Assembly: GCF_051781005.1 (NCBI RefSeq)
Contig: NZ_JBPWOA010000019.1
Span: 206,943-270,942 of the forward strand
Reading direction: 5' to 3'
Length of the DNA stretch: 64,000 bases
Source: Anabaena sp051781005
GTDB taxonomy: Bacteria; Cyanobacteriota; Cyanobacteriia; Cyanobacteriales; Nostocaceae
Shown here: in pieces, positions 39,488-48,773 of the stretch
How positions within the stretch are numbered: position 1 is the first letter of the stretch
Layout of the letters: the number at the start of each line of letters is the position of its first letter
Program-made: the position numbers and the translations under genes
Notes under the pieces: model-generated
Databases searched by the model: none
Seen by the model: only the letters and a program-made list of their open reading frames with translations
Told to the model about the DNA's origin: nothing

Positions 39488-41080
39488 ATGAGCAATCAAG
39501 CAGACAGAATTATCATCTTTGATACGACACTGCGAGATGGAGAACAGTGTCCAGGAGCGACTTTAAACATTGACGAAAAGCTGATTATTGCCAAGCAATT
39601 AGCGCGTCTGGGTGTGGATATTATTGAAGCAGGGTTTGCCTTTGCTAGTCCCGGCGATTTTGAAGCAATCAGCAAAATTGCCCAAACTGTGGGCATAGAA
39701 GATGGGCCTGTAATTTGTAGTTTAGCCAGAGCCAGACATGATGATATCAAAGCCGCAGCAGAAGCGATAAAACCAGCCGCTAAACGTAGGATTCATACTT
39801 TTATTGCCACTTCCGATATCCATCTGCAATACAAGTTGAAAAAGACTAGGCCGGAAGTGATAGCCATTGCTGAAGAAATGGTAGCTTATGCCAAAACCTT
39901 CACCGATGATGTAGAATTTTCTCCTGAAGATGCAGGACGCTCTGACCCAGAATTTTTGTATCAAGTTTTAGAAAGAGCGATCGCAGCTGGTGCAACAACA
40001 GTTAACATTCCTGATACCGTGGGTTACACCACACCCAGCGAATTTGGCAACATCATCAAAGGCATTATAGAAAACGTCCCCAACATCGACAAAGCCATTA
40101 TTTCTGTTCACGGCCATAACGATTTAGGTTTAGCAGTTGCTAACTTCTTAGAAGCAGTCAAAAACGGTGCCAGACAACTAGAATGTACCATCAATGGCAT
40201 TGGTGAACGCGCCGGAAATGCTGCTTTAGAAGAATTGGTAATGGCACTGCACGTCCGTCGGCAATATTTTAACCCCTTCTTTGGCAGACCAGCTGATTCT
40301 CAAGAATCATTAACTAATATTGACACCAAACAAATTTACAAAACTTCACGTCTTGTTTCCAACTTGACAGGAATGTTGGTGCAACCAAATAAAGCCATTG
40401 TTGGTGCAAATGCTTTTGCACACGAATCGGGTATTCACCAAGATGGGGTGTTGAAAAATAAACTCACCTATGAGATTATGGATGCCCAATTGATTGGTTT
40501 AACAGACAATCAAATCGTATTGGGTAAACATTCCGGTAGAAATGCCTTTGGTACTCGCTTGAAAGAATTGGGTTTTGAACTGTCAGAAACCGAGTTAAAT
40601 AAAGCCTTTGTGCGATTCAAAGACGTAGCGGATAAGAAGAAAGAAATCTCAGATTGGGATTTGGAAGCGATCGTTAACGATGAAATCCAACAAGCACCCG
40701 AATTATTCCGAGTTGAGTTAGTCCAGGTTTCCTGCGGTAGCAACGCCAAACCCACTGCCACAGTCACACTCCGCACGCCCAACGGTGAAGAATTAACAGA
40801 TGCTGCCATAGGTACAGGCCCAGTAGATGCAGTCTATAAAGCCATCAATCGGGTAGTAAATGTACCAAATGAATTGATTGAATTCTCTGTGCAATCTGTC
40901 ACAGGCGGAATAGATGCCCTTGGAGAAGTAACCATCCGCTTGAAATATGAATCGCGTGTATTTTCAGGTCATGCAGCCAACACCGATATCATCGTTGCAT
41001 CGGCTCAAGCCTACGTAAATGCACTAAATAGGCTGTACGGTGCTTTACAACAAAATCCCAAAGAAGAAGTAACAGCATAA
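39488..41080 (+). CDS. leuA: 2-isopropylmalate synthase
   Basis: The 530-residue first enzyme of leucine synthesis condenses acetyl-CoA with 2-oxoisovalerate. The N-terminal TIM barrel carries FDTTLRDGEQCPGATL (residues 10-25), the metal ligands in VHGHNDLGLAVANF, and GIGERAGNAALEELVMAL. The linker HESGIHQDGVLK precedes the C-terminal LeuA regulatory domain (about 390-520), where leucine binds for feedback inhibition. Length is normal. A GTGGGTTA repeat pair at 41087-41152 after the stop may terminate it. Confidence 0.96.
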   Translation: MSNQADRIIIFDTTLRDGEQCPGATLNIDEKLIIAKQLARLGVDIIEAGFAFASPGDFEAISKIAQTVGIEDGPVICSLARARHDDIKAAAEAIKPAAKRRIHTFIATSDIHLQYKLKKTRPEVIAIAEEMVAYAKTFTDDVEFSPEDAGRSDPEFLYQVLERAIAAGATTVNIPDTVGYTTPSEFGNIIKGIIENVPNIDKAIISVHGHNDLGLAVANFLEAVKNGARQLECTINGIGERAGNAALEELVMALHVRRQYFNPFFGRPADSQESLTNIDTKQIYKTSRLVSNLTGMLVQPNKAIVGANAFAHESGIHQDGVLKNKLTYEIMDAQLIGLTDNQIVLGKHSGRNAFGTRLKELGFELSETELNKAFVRFKDVADKKKEISDWDLEAIVNDEIQQAPELFRVELVQVSCGSNAKPTATVTLRTPNGEELTDAAIGTGPVDAVYKAINRVVNVPNELIEFSVQSVTGGIDALGEVTIRLKYESRVFSGHAANTDIIVASAQAYVNALNRLYGALQQNPKEEVTA

Positions 41081-41129
41081 CAGTAGGGTGGGTTAGACGC
41101 AACGGGTAATATGGTATTAACAGATTGCC

Positions 41130-41567
41130 TCAATTCGCGTCGTAACCCACCTTTATCAATTCCAGCGCCTGAGTTAATATTTCTTGTTCATTAACCATAG
41201 CTGCTAATTCTTCGGTTTCATAACGTCCCTCATAAGCTTCTAGCGCTGCTCTTTTCAGTGCTACTTGATATCCTTGTTGGAGAATTTCCATTAATTCTGT
41301 TTGATTCAAGTAAACACCACCAGATTTGCGGTGTTTGTTAATTTTATTAATTTCCCGCACTGCATTTTCTATAGATATTTCCCAAGAACGAGTAGAACGT
41401 TTTTCCGCTTTTTGTTTAATTAAATGGATGAGTAGAATTACGCCATAACTATCAATTTTATTGATTTTATCGCTTAGGCTCATTTCTTCTAATTCATCCA
41501 CTAACAGTAAAGCTTCATTGATTTTTCCTTGTTCTAGAAGTTGTCTTAGTTCGAGTAGTTCTTCCAT
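41130..41567 (-). CDS. DUF29-like protein
   Basis: A 145-residue helical protein starting at MEELLELRQLLEQGKINEAL. I place it tentatively with DUF29-like proteins, small all-alpha proteins abundant in cyanobacteria (LIHLIKQKAEKRSTRSWEIS, about 46-65). I chose the ATG at 41567 over a TTG 27 bases earlier. Function unknown. It converges on leuA, and the hairpin repeat after leuA overlaps its stop. Confidence 0.65.
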   Translation of the reverse strand: MEELLELRQLLEQGKINEALLLVDELEEMSLSDKINKIDSYGVILLIHLIKQKAEKRSTRSWEISIENAVREINKINKHRKSGGVYLNQTELMEILQQGYQVALKRAALEAYEGRYETEELAAMVNEQEILTQALELIKVGYDAN

Positions 41568-41752
41568 GTTGGTTGTGGAAATTGTGATTAGCAATTAATA
41601 TCTATTATATTTTGAATCTATAACTAAATATAAATATACCTTATGTAAATATATTTGTGGAGACCAACATGAAAATTCGACAACTACAACTAAAAATTTT
41701 TAATCAAATCGGACTGCTATACTATAATACACTTTAAGTAAAAAGCTTAGAT

Positions 41753-42961
41753 ATGAAAGAAGCTTGTCACATAGCTACTGGAAGAATAGTTCGTGCATCT
41801 GAAGTAGATTATCCAGAATATCACGGAATTTTACAGTGTCCACATTGTAAAGTTGCAATGCAACTCACAAAAGAATATATTCGTAATGGAAAAATAATAA
41901 TACCTGCTGCTTTTAAACACCCTGAAGCAGAAACGGAATTACAAAAAAAATGCCCCTATAGAGCGAACAGTGATTCTAATACAATAAATTCAAAACCAAT
42001 TTTTAGTGAATCTAGAGGACAATGTTTTAAAGTTTTAAAGAAGAAGTTTATAAGTAAATTAAAAAAACATAGTAAAGTCAGTCTTACAAAATATTCTTCA
42101 AAAAATACATTATCATTAGAATGTGTTAATATATTTATTTCTGTAATTTGTAAACTAATATCATTACCCAATAATGGTAAATTTATTCAAGAACAGGAAG
42201 TATACATTCAAGAAGTAATTAAAGCTCAAACATTTAAACTCGATGAAAAAGCTAATTCATATTTCTGTAAAGGTCAAGATTTACGCAAAGAAAAAAAGGA
42301 ATTTATTAAAATAAATCAAGACCAAATTAAAAAAGATATTAAAGAACACATATCTAAACAAGCAAATTTAAGTTCCATACGTAATCACCCTGTGTTAGAA
42401 AATTTATGTACTTCCGATAAAGAATTATTAGACTTGGATCGTTTCATATCTTCCTTTCTAAATAGTTGTACTCTAGATAGTTGTACAATCTCTTCTGATA
42501 AAGAATATAATAGTTGGTGGAAAGAAGTTTATATAAATTATCAGACCGAAATTCTTAGAATAAATGTAAAATTCATCAGCGGTGTTGATATTGATAATAA
42601 TTATTCAGATTTAGAAATAAAACGAAGGGCTGTTAAGTGGTTACTAGAGTTTTTGTGTTGTGATGGTAAAGATATGGATAAATTTAGAACAGACACATTA
42701 AATTATATTCTTGGTAAATATGTTGATAATGAAGAAATTAAATTAATGTGTAGAGATACAAATAACCAATTTTTAGCTATTCTAGACCAATTTCTATTAG
42801 ATGAAAAATCAGTAGAGACTTTTTTTAAACAAAAATATTCGGGAAATTTTTCAGGTAAAAATGCAGCTATTTTTCAGCAAATTGAAAAAATCCATAATCT
42901 AGTATTTCGTTTAATTATAGATTATTTACTTGATTTTCCTTGGCATCAGCTTAGAGATTAG
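41753..42961 (+). CDS. Hypothetical protein with CoiA-like N-terminal zinc motif
   Basis: The 402-residue, AT-rich gene differs in base use from its neighbours. The N-terminus has a beta-hairpin and CPHCKVAM (about 29-36), then AAFKHPEAETELQKKCPYRA (about 52-71). This arrangement of CxxC, Phe-x-His and a later Cys recalls the zinc-binding N-terminal domain of competence protein CoiA and related nuclease-associated proteins. The remaining 320 residues are Lys/Asn-rich and helical with no family I recognise. AT richness and neighbours suggest an acquired accessory gene. Confidence 0.5.
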   Translation: MKEACHIATGRIVRASEVDYPEYHGILQCPHCKVAMQLTKEYIRNGKIIIPAAFKHPEAETELQKKCPYRANSDSNTINSKPIFSESRGQCFKVLKKKFISKLKKHSKVSLTKYSSKNTLSLECVNIFISVICKLISLPNNGKFIQEQEVYIQEVIKAQTFKLDEKANSYFCKGQDLRKEKKEFIKINQDQIKKDIKEHISKQANLSSIRNHPVLENLCTSDKELLDLDRFISSFLNSCTLDSCTISSDKEYNSWWKEVYINYQTEILRINVKFISGVDIDNNYSDLEIKRRAVKWLLEFLCCDGKDMDKFRTDTLNYILGKYVDNEEIKLMCRDTNNQFLAILDQFLLDEKSVETFFKQKYSGNFSGKNAAIFQQIEKIHNLVFRLIIDYLLDFPWHQLRD

Positions 42962-42974
42962 CTATAAATCCTCA

Positions 42975-43220
42975 ATGATAACTCCTTGGAATCGTAAAGA
43001 AATACAACGTCCACCACGATACAAAGGTGTAGGTACTGCATTATTGAGATATGCACGACTCAGAAGTGTAGAGTTAGGTTATGGTGGAAGAATTGGACTG
43101 CATTCACTTCCAACTGCGGAACGATTTTATGAAAACCAAAATATGCTCAATCTTGGTATTGATGAAGAATACGAGAATCTTACCTACTTTGAATATGGTA
43201 TGTTACGACTACAAAAATGA
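42975..43220 (+). pseudogene. GNAT acetyltransferase fragment (N-terminus missing)
   Basis: From the ATG at 42975 it encodes about 81 residues. It contains the acetyl-CoA motif PRYKGVGTALLRYARLRS and the GNAT C-terminal pattern GGRIGLHSLPTAERFYENQN. This block belongs to longer (about 150-residue) acetyltransferases; the first half of the fold is absent. Open frame extends 45 bases upstream into the end of the previous gene without restoring it. It is probably a remnant, though expression of a short protein cannot be excluded. Confidence 0.65.
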
Positions 43221-43234
43221 TGCAGGGAGTAATT

Positions 43235-43741
43235 ATGAATAATAACCAAAATGTAGCTGAAGCTATTAATTTACTTTTTAACCCAGCATCTCTCCAAGCA
43301 GCAATTCAAATTGAAGATGAAACCGATTGCGACGTGACGGCAGGTTTAGATTGGGGTTTAGCAATTCCTGCCTTATTACAAAATCCTGGAATGTTTGGAA
43401 GAATGACACAGTTGCGCGTATCACTCAACCGTGAACTGCGGTTACTCATAAAAGAATGGAATTTGGGTATAGGGGAAAAAACAGCCTTAGAAGTAGCACA
43501 GAAATGCTTGATTCAAAGACTACAATTACCTGAAGCAGCAACTTTATCAGCACTGCAAAAAATTTTAAAGCAAGATGAATTATATAATGTTGAAGAATTT
43601 ATATCTAATCGGGACTTATTAAAGTCGCTTTTGAATATTTTACTATTAGATAGTGATTGGGAAAAAATAGCTATAGCCGCTGCAAATTCAGTGCGAGAAC
43701 AGGTAATTTATCAAGTAGGCATTAATCAAATTTCTGCATAA
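43235..43741 (+). CDS. Hypothetical helical protein upstream of recQ
   Basis: A 168-residue protein starting at the ATG at 43235, which follows AGGGAG at good spacing; an ATG at 43217 overlaps the previous frame. The sequence is helical (NVAEAINLLFNPASLQAAIQ; EKIAIAAANSVREQVIYQVG) with a conserved-looking AGLDWGLAIPALLQNPGMFG segment. I do not recognise the family. It is 27 bases before the RecQ gene on the same strand, so they are likely co-transcribed and could act together. Confidence 0.55.
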   Translation: MNNNQNVAEAINLLFNPASLQAAIQIEDETDCDVTAGLDWGLAIPALLQNPGMFGRMTQLRVSLNRELRLLIKEWNLGIGEKTALEVAQKCLIQRLQLPEAATLSALQKILKQDELYNVEEFISNRDLLKSLLNILLLDSDWEKIAIAAANSVREQVIYQVGINQISA

Positions 43742-43768
43742 AATAATGGTTTAGGCTTAAATTTATCT

Positions 43769-45214
43769 ATGAATCAACCTATCACATCCTCATTAAATGA
43801 AGTCAAAACAGCATTAAAACAAATCTGGGGTTATGATGATTTTCGTCCACCACAGGGAGAAATTGTCAATAGTTTATTATCACAAAAAGATGCTTTAATA
43901 ATTATGCCTACAGGAGGTGGAAAGTCAATTTGCTTTCAACTTCCTGCACTGCTAAAAACTGGATTAACTTTAGTAGTTTCTCCCTTGGTAGCACTAATGG
44001 AAAACCAAGTAGAAGAACTCAAACAGCAAAATCAAAAAGCTGCACTTTTACATAGTGAATTATCTACATCCCAACGTCGTGCAACATTGCACGCTTTAGA
44101 AAAACAACAATTAAGATTATTATATTTATCACCAGAAACTTTATTGAGTCCCCCAGTCTGGGAAAAATTATCTCATCCCCAATTACAAATTAATGGAATT
44201 ATCCTTGATGAAGCTCATTGTTTAGTACAGTGGGGTGATACATTTCGTCCTGCTTATCGGCGTTTAGGTGCAGTCCGTCCAGCGTTATTAAAATCAAAAC
44301 CACCAGGAACTAAAATTAGTTTAGCAGCTTTTACCGCAACTGCTGATCCTTCAGCCCAAAAGATTATTTCTACAGTTTTACAACTACAACAACCTGATAG
44401 TTATAGACTTAATCCTTATCGGAATAATTTACATCTCACTGTGCGTATTGCTTGGACACCAAAGGGAAGAAAACAACAATTATTAAAGTTTATTCAAAAT
44501 CGACCAAATCAGGCTGGTTTAATTTATGTCCGCACTCGGAAAGATAGCGAGAATTTAGCCCAGTGGTTAACAGAGATGGGATATAAAACTGCTAGTTATC
44601 ATGCAGGATTGGGTGCAACAGAAAGACGTGCGGTAGAAGCAAGTTGGTTAGGTGGAAAAATACCATTTGTGGTGTGTACCTGTGCCTTTGGAATGGGTAT
44701 TAATAAGAGTGATGTGCGCTGGGTTATTCATTTTCATGCACCACATTTATTATCTGAATATGTGCAAGAAATAGGACGTGGAGGTAGAGATGGAAAACCA
44801 GCAGAAGCATTAACTTTAATCAGTGAACCGACGGGATTTTTAGATGCTGAAGATAAACAAAGACAGCAATTTTTTCAAGAACAAATGTTGAAGCAACAAC
44901 AAAAAGCCCAACAATTAGCGAAAAAGTTACCGCAACAGGGAGAAGTAACTGCTGTAATGCGACAATTTCCTGATGGTGCAACTGCGCTTTCTTTACTTCA
45001 TAGTAGTGGACAATTACAATGGCTTGATCCTTTTAATTATGCGATTTCTGCAAAGTCAGGAAGTCAGCCACAAATGCAGTTACAAGCGGCAAAACAAATG
45101 AGTGAATATCTGAATACTAAAAAGTGTCGTTGGCAGTTTTTGTTAAATGCTTTTGGTTTTAGTAAAGAAGCTGAAAATTTGCGTTGTGGCCATTGTGATA
45201 ATTGTAGAAAATAG
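43769..45214 (+). CDS. RecQ-type ATP-dependent DNA helicase (short form)
   Basis: This 481-residue superfamily 2 helicase unwinds 3'-5'. Motif I is IMPTGGGKSICFQLPALL, motif II ILDEAHCLVQWG, motif III AAFTATADPSAQ, and motif VI EIGRGGRDGKPAEAL. The C-terminus has the zinc-binding CGHCDNC. The HRDC domain and much of the RQC winged helix are lacking, so it is shorter than RecQ proper (about 600). Cyanobacteria carry such short forms beside a full RecQ. It sits in an accessory cluster with two hypothetical genes and a GNAT fragment. Confidence 0.88.
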   Translation: MNQPITSSLNEVKTALKQIWGYDDFRPPQGEIVNSLLSQKDALIIMPTGGGKSICFQLPALLKTGLTLVVSPLVALMENQVEELKQQNQKAALLHSELSTSQRRATLHALEKQQLRLLYLSPETLLSPPVWEKLSHPQLQINGIILDEAHCLVQWGDTFRPAYRRLGAVRPALLKSKPPGTKISLAAFTATADPSAQKIISTVLQLQQPDSYRLNPYRNNLHLTVRIAWTPKGRKQQLLKFIQNRPNQAGLIYVRTRKDSENLAQWLTEMGYKTASYHAGLGATERRAVEASWLGGKIPFVVCTCAFGMGINKSDVRWVIHFHAPHLLSEYVQEIGRGGRDGKPAEALTLISEPTGFLDAEDKQRQQFFQEQMLKQQQKAQQLAKKLPQQGEVTAVMRQFPDGATALSLLHSSGQLQWLDPFNYAISAKSGSQPQMQLQAAKQMSEYLNTKKCRWQFLLNAFGFSKEAENLRCGHCDNCRK

Positions 45215-45229
45215 TTTTTAATATCAGTA

Positions 45230-45505
45230 TTGATGATTATCTTTTTGAAACTCTTCTATAAATGAATTAATTTCCTCTACTGTAACATCTGTTTGTTCAA
45301 GTTTAGATTAGGAGTAAAATTATATTTGTAGGTGATTCAATCTGATCAATAAGTCGATAACCTACAAAAATACCTGCTGGCAATTGTTCACTTATTGGCT
45401 AAATATCAGCGCGTATTTTACGGTATTTTTTAAATAAGTTTCGTAGTCGCCGCTGAAAATCATCAGTAAAATTAACTAAGATATGTGGATTTTTGATTGT
45501 GGGGT
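45230..45505 (-). pseudogene. RelE-family toxin pseudogene
   Basis: Minus-strand translation gives NPHILVNFTDDFQRRLRNLF, then KKYRKIRADI, a TAG stop, then PISEQLPAG, and after a gap GYRLIDQIESPTNIILLLI, a frameshift, and EQTDVTVEEINSFIEEF. These pieces match, in order, a RelE/ParE-type toxin of cyanobacteria. It is broken by one stop, an internal deletion of about 30 codons and a frameshift. The antitoxin gene is not visible. Confidence 0.65.
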
Positions 45506-45637
45506 ACAAAGATTATTAATTGCTCAATGATTACCTAAAAAAATATTTTCAACAAAACCATCGAAAAGGCATTGCTAAAACCACTAATATCGTATTAGAT
45601 AGCAGCTATAGCTCAGAGATTTAGCTCTTAATGTCAA

Positions 45638-45832
45638 TTATTTCTGTTTGCGTTTTTGTTGAATATAATTACGAAAGTCATCCATGGTTAATTGATCTAG
45701 CCATTGATGACGATCTTTTGTATAATCTCCCGAACCAGATTCAAATCTTAGTAAAAATCTGGCAGCACCACCATAACCTAATTCTTGGATTAGTGCTTGG
45801 TAGCCTCTTCTCGAAATTTCACTAGCTTTCAT
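45638..45832 (-). CDS. Small antitoxin-like protein of a PIN pair
   Basis: A 64-residue protein from the ATG at 45832 (MKASEISRRGYQALIQELGY, then GGAARFLLRFESGSGDYTKD). The type is frequent in cyanobacteria next to PIN toxins and is annotated there as a hypothetical or antitoxin-like protein. It starts three bases after the restored stop of the PIN gene, so the two formed one operon. An upstream extension of the frame (to 45874) runs into the toxin and is not used. Confidence 0.65.
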   Translation of the reverse strand: MKASEISRRGYQALIQELGYGGAARFLLRFESGSGDYTKDRHQWLDQLTMDDFRNYIQQKRKQK

Positions 45833-45834
45833 TT

Positions 45835-46304
45835 TTAAAACTCCTGAATTAAATCTTGATTTTCCATTAACCAATTTACGGGATTCGCTACATTTATTTT
45901 AACCTCATTAATATAACTCTTCGCTTTTCTTAACAGTCGGTCATCTGTCGTTAAAAAAATTTTACTTCTGCCGCTTCTGCAAATGCTAAGTGCAATGAAT
46001 CATAGAAAGTAAAGCCTAGTTTGCATAAAGTCTCTGCTCTAGATTCAATATTTTCATTCGACTCAACAAAAATATTCGCTGCACCTAAAAAAGCTAAAAT
46101 CTGATCACGATTATCAGAATCAGGAATTTTCTGAAGCTCAAACTCTAAAGCATCACTATTGACTAAAACTAAATTGCCGCGATCGCAATATTCTAGAATT
46201 GAAACTACCGCTTCAGTTTCTAAACGCACTCGATACTGTACAGTATCATCTAAAAGACGGCAGAAACAACAGGAATCCATATAAATAGTTAAAGGTTTAC
46301 TCAA
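45835..46304 (-). pseudogene. PIN-domain toxin broken by a frameshift in a T7 tract
   Basis: The intact part (MSKPLTIYMDSCCFCRLLDD ... FTFYDSLHLAFAEAAEVKFF) carries the PIN acidic residues (Asp10, Asp in YDSLH). It stops after 117 residues at a TAA inside a run of seven T (minus strand, about 45951-45959). Adding one T restores the frame: LTTDDRLLRKAKSYINEVKI and then NVANPVNWLMENQDLIQEF to a stop at 45835. The third acidic cluster (TTDD) lies in the lost part. It is therefore either a recent null, a sequencing error, or a slippery site. Confidence 0.75.
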
Positions 46305-46428
46305 GATTAATAAATCCTCTTTGAATAATTGATAATTATGAAATTTGTGTTTATTGTAAAAATGAGTCAGTAGTCATTAGTCAGTTTTTCAGTGATTCTC
46401 CTAGTGACTACTGACCACTGACAATTAG

Positions 46429-47421
46429 TTAAAACTGCTGCAAAAAGCGCAAATCGCTATTATACAAACGGCGAATATCGTCAATTTGATGTAAAACCAT
46501 TGCAAAACGTTCTACACCAAAACCGGCGGCAAAACCACTATAAACTTCTGGGTCATAACCTACAGATTTCAGTACATTGGGGTCAACCATGCCGCAACCC
46601 ATGACCTCTAACCAGCGGCCATTCCACTGCAAATCTACCTCAGCAGAAGGTTCGGTAAAGGGGAAATAACTAGCGCGAAAGCGAATTGGTAAATCGCCAA
46701 ACATTGCTTGTAAAAACATCTTTACAGTGCCTTTGAGGTCTGTAAAAGTCATTCCTTCATCGATCGCTAAAAGTTCAATTTGATGAAAAACTGCGGAGTG
46801 GGTCGCATCTACATCATCTCTTCGGTAAACTCGTCCTGGGGCTACAATCCGAAACGGTGGTTCTTCTTTTTCCATGTAGCGAATTTGCACCGATGAGGTA
46901 TGAGTCCGCAGTAAATTACCATCTGGTAAGTAGAAAGTATCCTGCATATCACGGGCTGGATGGTCAGGTGGGGTATTCAGGGCTTCAAAATTGTAGTAAT
47001 CTGTTTCCATCTCTGACCCTTGGGCGACGGTGTAACCCATACCGACGAAGATATCCAGCGCCTGATCAATGATGCCGTTGAGGGGATGTATGCGACCTTG
47101 GGGGCGGTAAATACCCGGCATTGTTACATCTAAAGTTTCAGCCTCTAGCTGTGCCTGAATTTGAGCAGATTCTAAAGCAGTGCGTTGCTGGTCAAGACTG
47201 TTTTGAATGGCTTCTTTAACTGTATTAGCGATCGCACCAATTTTGGGACGTTCCTCTGCACTCATCTGTCCCATACTGCGTAACAGCGCCCCCAGTTGAC
47301 CTTTTTTGCCCAAATAGTTAACTCTAAGTTCCTCTAGGCGTTCCAGGGTATCAGCAGATGCGATCGCACTTTCTCCCTCTTGTCGCAATGCTAAAAGTTG
47401 TTCCTCTAAATTGCTAGTCAT
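46429..47421 (-). CDS. pheS: Phenylalanyl-tRNA synthetase alpha subunit
   Basis: This 330-residue catalytic subunit of the alpha2beta2 PheRS charges tRNA-Phe. The N-terminal coiled coil (about 1-90) binds tRNA. The class II core shows GYTVAQGSEMETDYYNFEAL, RDMQDTFYL, motif 2 FRIVAPGRVYRRDDVDATHS and motif 3 GFGVERFAMVLHQIDDIR. All motifs are intact. pheT is not adjacent, which is common in cyanobacteria. Confidence 0.96.
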   Translation of the reverse strand: MTSNLEEQLLALRQEGESAIASADTLERLEELRVNYLGKKGQLGALLRSMGQMSAEERPKIGAIANTVKEAIQNSLDQQRTALESAQIQAQLEAETLDVTMPGIYRPQGRIHPLNGIIDQALDIFVGMGYTVAQGSEMETDYYNFEALNTPPDHPARDMQDTFYLPDGNLLRTHTSSVQIRYMEKEEPPFRIVAPGRVYRRDDVDATHSAVFHQIELLAIDEGMTFTDLKGTVKMFLQAMFGDLPIRFRASYFPFTEPSAEVDLQWNGRWLEVMGCGMVDPNVLKSVGYDPEVYSGFAAGFGVERFAMVLHQIDDIRRLYNSDLRFLQQF

Positions 47422-47705
47422 TAGTTATTAGTCATTTGTGATTAGTCTATAGTTTATAGTCCCCAGCAGCCGACAGAGGGCGTAAACGACCATGATTATA
47501 TGGCATTATTTCCACTGCCCTAGTTTTTAGCGGAGACTCCTGCCTCTTTGTACTAGCATGGATATAAAACAATAGAGCCTAATTCTAGATCTCCCATAAC
47601 AGAAATTTTATATTCTCTCTTGTGACCAAAAACACTGACAATAGACATTTAACTCATTATTAATGACTAATCACCAATTACCCAAGAACCAATGACCAAT
47701 GACGC

Positions 47706-48503
47706 ATGAAATTACTAATTAGCAACGATGACGGCGTTTCCGCCTTGGGTATACGCACCTTAGCCAACTGTTTAGCACAAGCTGGCCATAACGTTACCGT
47801 AGTTTGTCCAGATAGAGAGCGATCGGCTACAGGACACGGATTAACCTTACATCAACCAATTCGTGCCGAAATAGTTGAATCTGTTTTTCATCCCGCCGTC
47901 AAAGCTTGGGCTTGTGATGGGACACCTTCCGATTGTGTAAAATTAGCATTGTGGGCTTTGCTAGATTCTCCTCCTGACCTGGTGTTATCTGGAATCAACC
48001 AAGGTGCCAATTTAGGAACCGAAATTCTGTATTCAGGCACTGTTTCAGCAGCTATGGAAGGTATGATAGAAGGCATTCCTAGTATTGCGCTGAGTCTTAC
48101 CAGTCATACTCACAAAGACTTTCACCCAGCTGCCAACTTTGCCAAACTCTTAGTTGAGCAGATAGCAGCAGCACCTTTACCAGACCTCATGTTACTTAAC
48201 GTCAATATTCCTCCCATATCCTGGGAAGAAATTGCTGGTGTCACGCTCACTCGTCAGGGAGTACGTCGCTATGTTGATGTTTTTGACAAACGAGTTGATC
48301 CTCGTGGCAAAACCTATTACTGGTTAACTGGTGAGGTTTTAGAGGATGTCGAACCACCTGCTGGGTTAAATTTATCCCCAGACATTCCCATTGATGTCAA
48401 TGTTGTCCGTAATAACTACATTAGTATTACTCCATTGCAATACAATCTTACGTATGCTAATGGACTGGATAAACTATCTACATGGGAATTTAAATTTCCG
48501 TAA
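47706..48503 (+). CDS. surE: 5'/3'-nucleotidase SurE
   Basis: This 265-residue metal-dependent nucleotidase dephosphorylates nucleoside monophosphates and short polyphosphates in stress survival. Metal ligands are in LLISNDDGVSALGIRTL (Asp8, Asp9) and LSGINQGANLGTEILYSGTV (Asn ligand). Substrate loop residues lie in CPDRERSATGHGLT. Length is standard. It precedes a metallo-hydrolase gene and ribF, all on the plus strand, but gaps of 240 and 420 bases argue against one transcript. Confidence 0.95.
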   Translation: MKLLISNDDGVSALGIRTLANCLAQAGHNVTVVCPDRERSATGHGLTLHQPIRAEIVESVFHPAVKAWACDGTPSDCVKLALWALLDSPPDLVLSGINQGANLGTEILYSGTVSAAMEGMIEGIPSIALSLTSHTHKDFHPAANFAKLLVEQIAAAPLPDLMLLNVNIPPISWEEIAGVTLTRQGVRRYVDVFDKRVDPRGKTYYWLTGEVLEDVEPPAGLNLSPDIPIDVNVVRNNYISITPLQYNLTYANGLDKLSTWEFKFP

Positions 48504-48773
48504 ATTTTTCAGAGTCTGCTCAAAATTTAGCATTCATTAAATTTACTGCCGTACATCTGAAGTTGCGAATTTAGGAGATATACTGGGATAACTCAATACA
48601 CATAAATTATGCTCATCGAGAGTTGTAATATATATTATTACAATAAAAATTTATTAAGGTATACATTTTTACTAGTAGAATTGTGATACCCAAGGTTAGT
48701 CAGACAGCATAAACTGAAAAAATAAAAAGCATTTTTTTGATTGATCGCCAGCTCAGTCCAGCAACCAACACCC

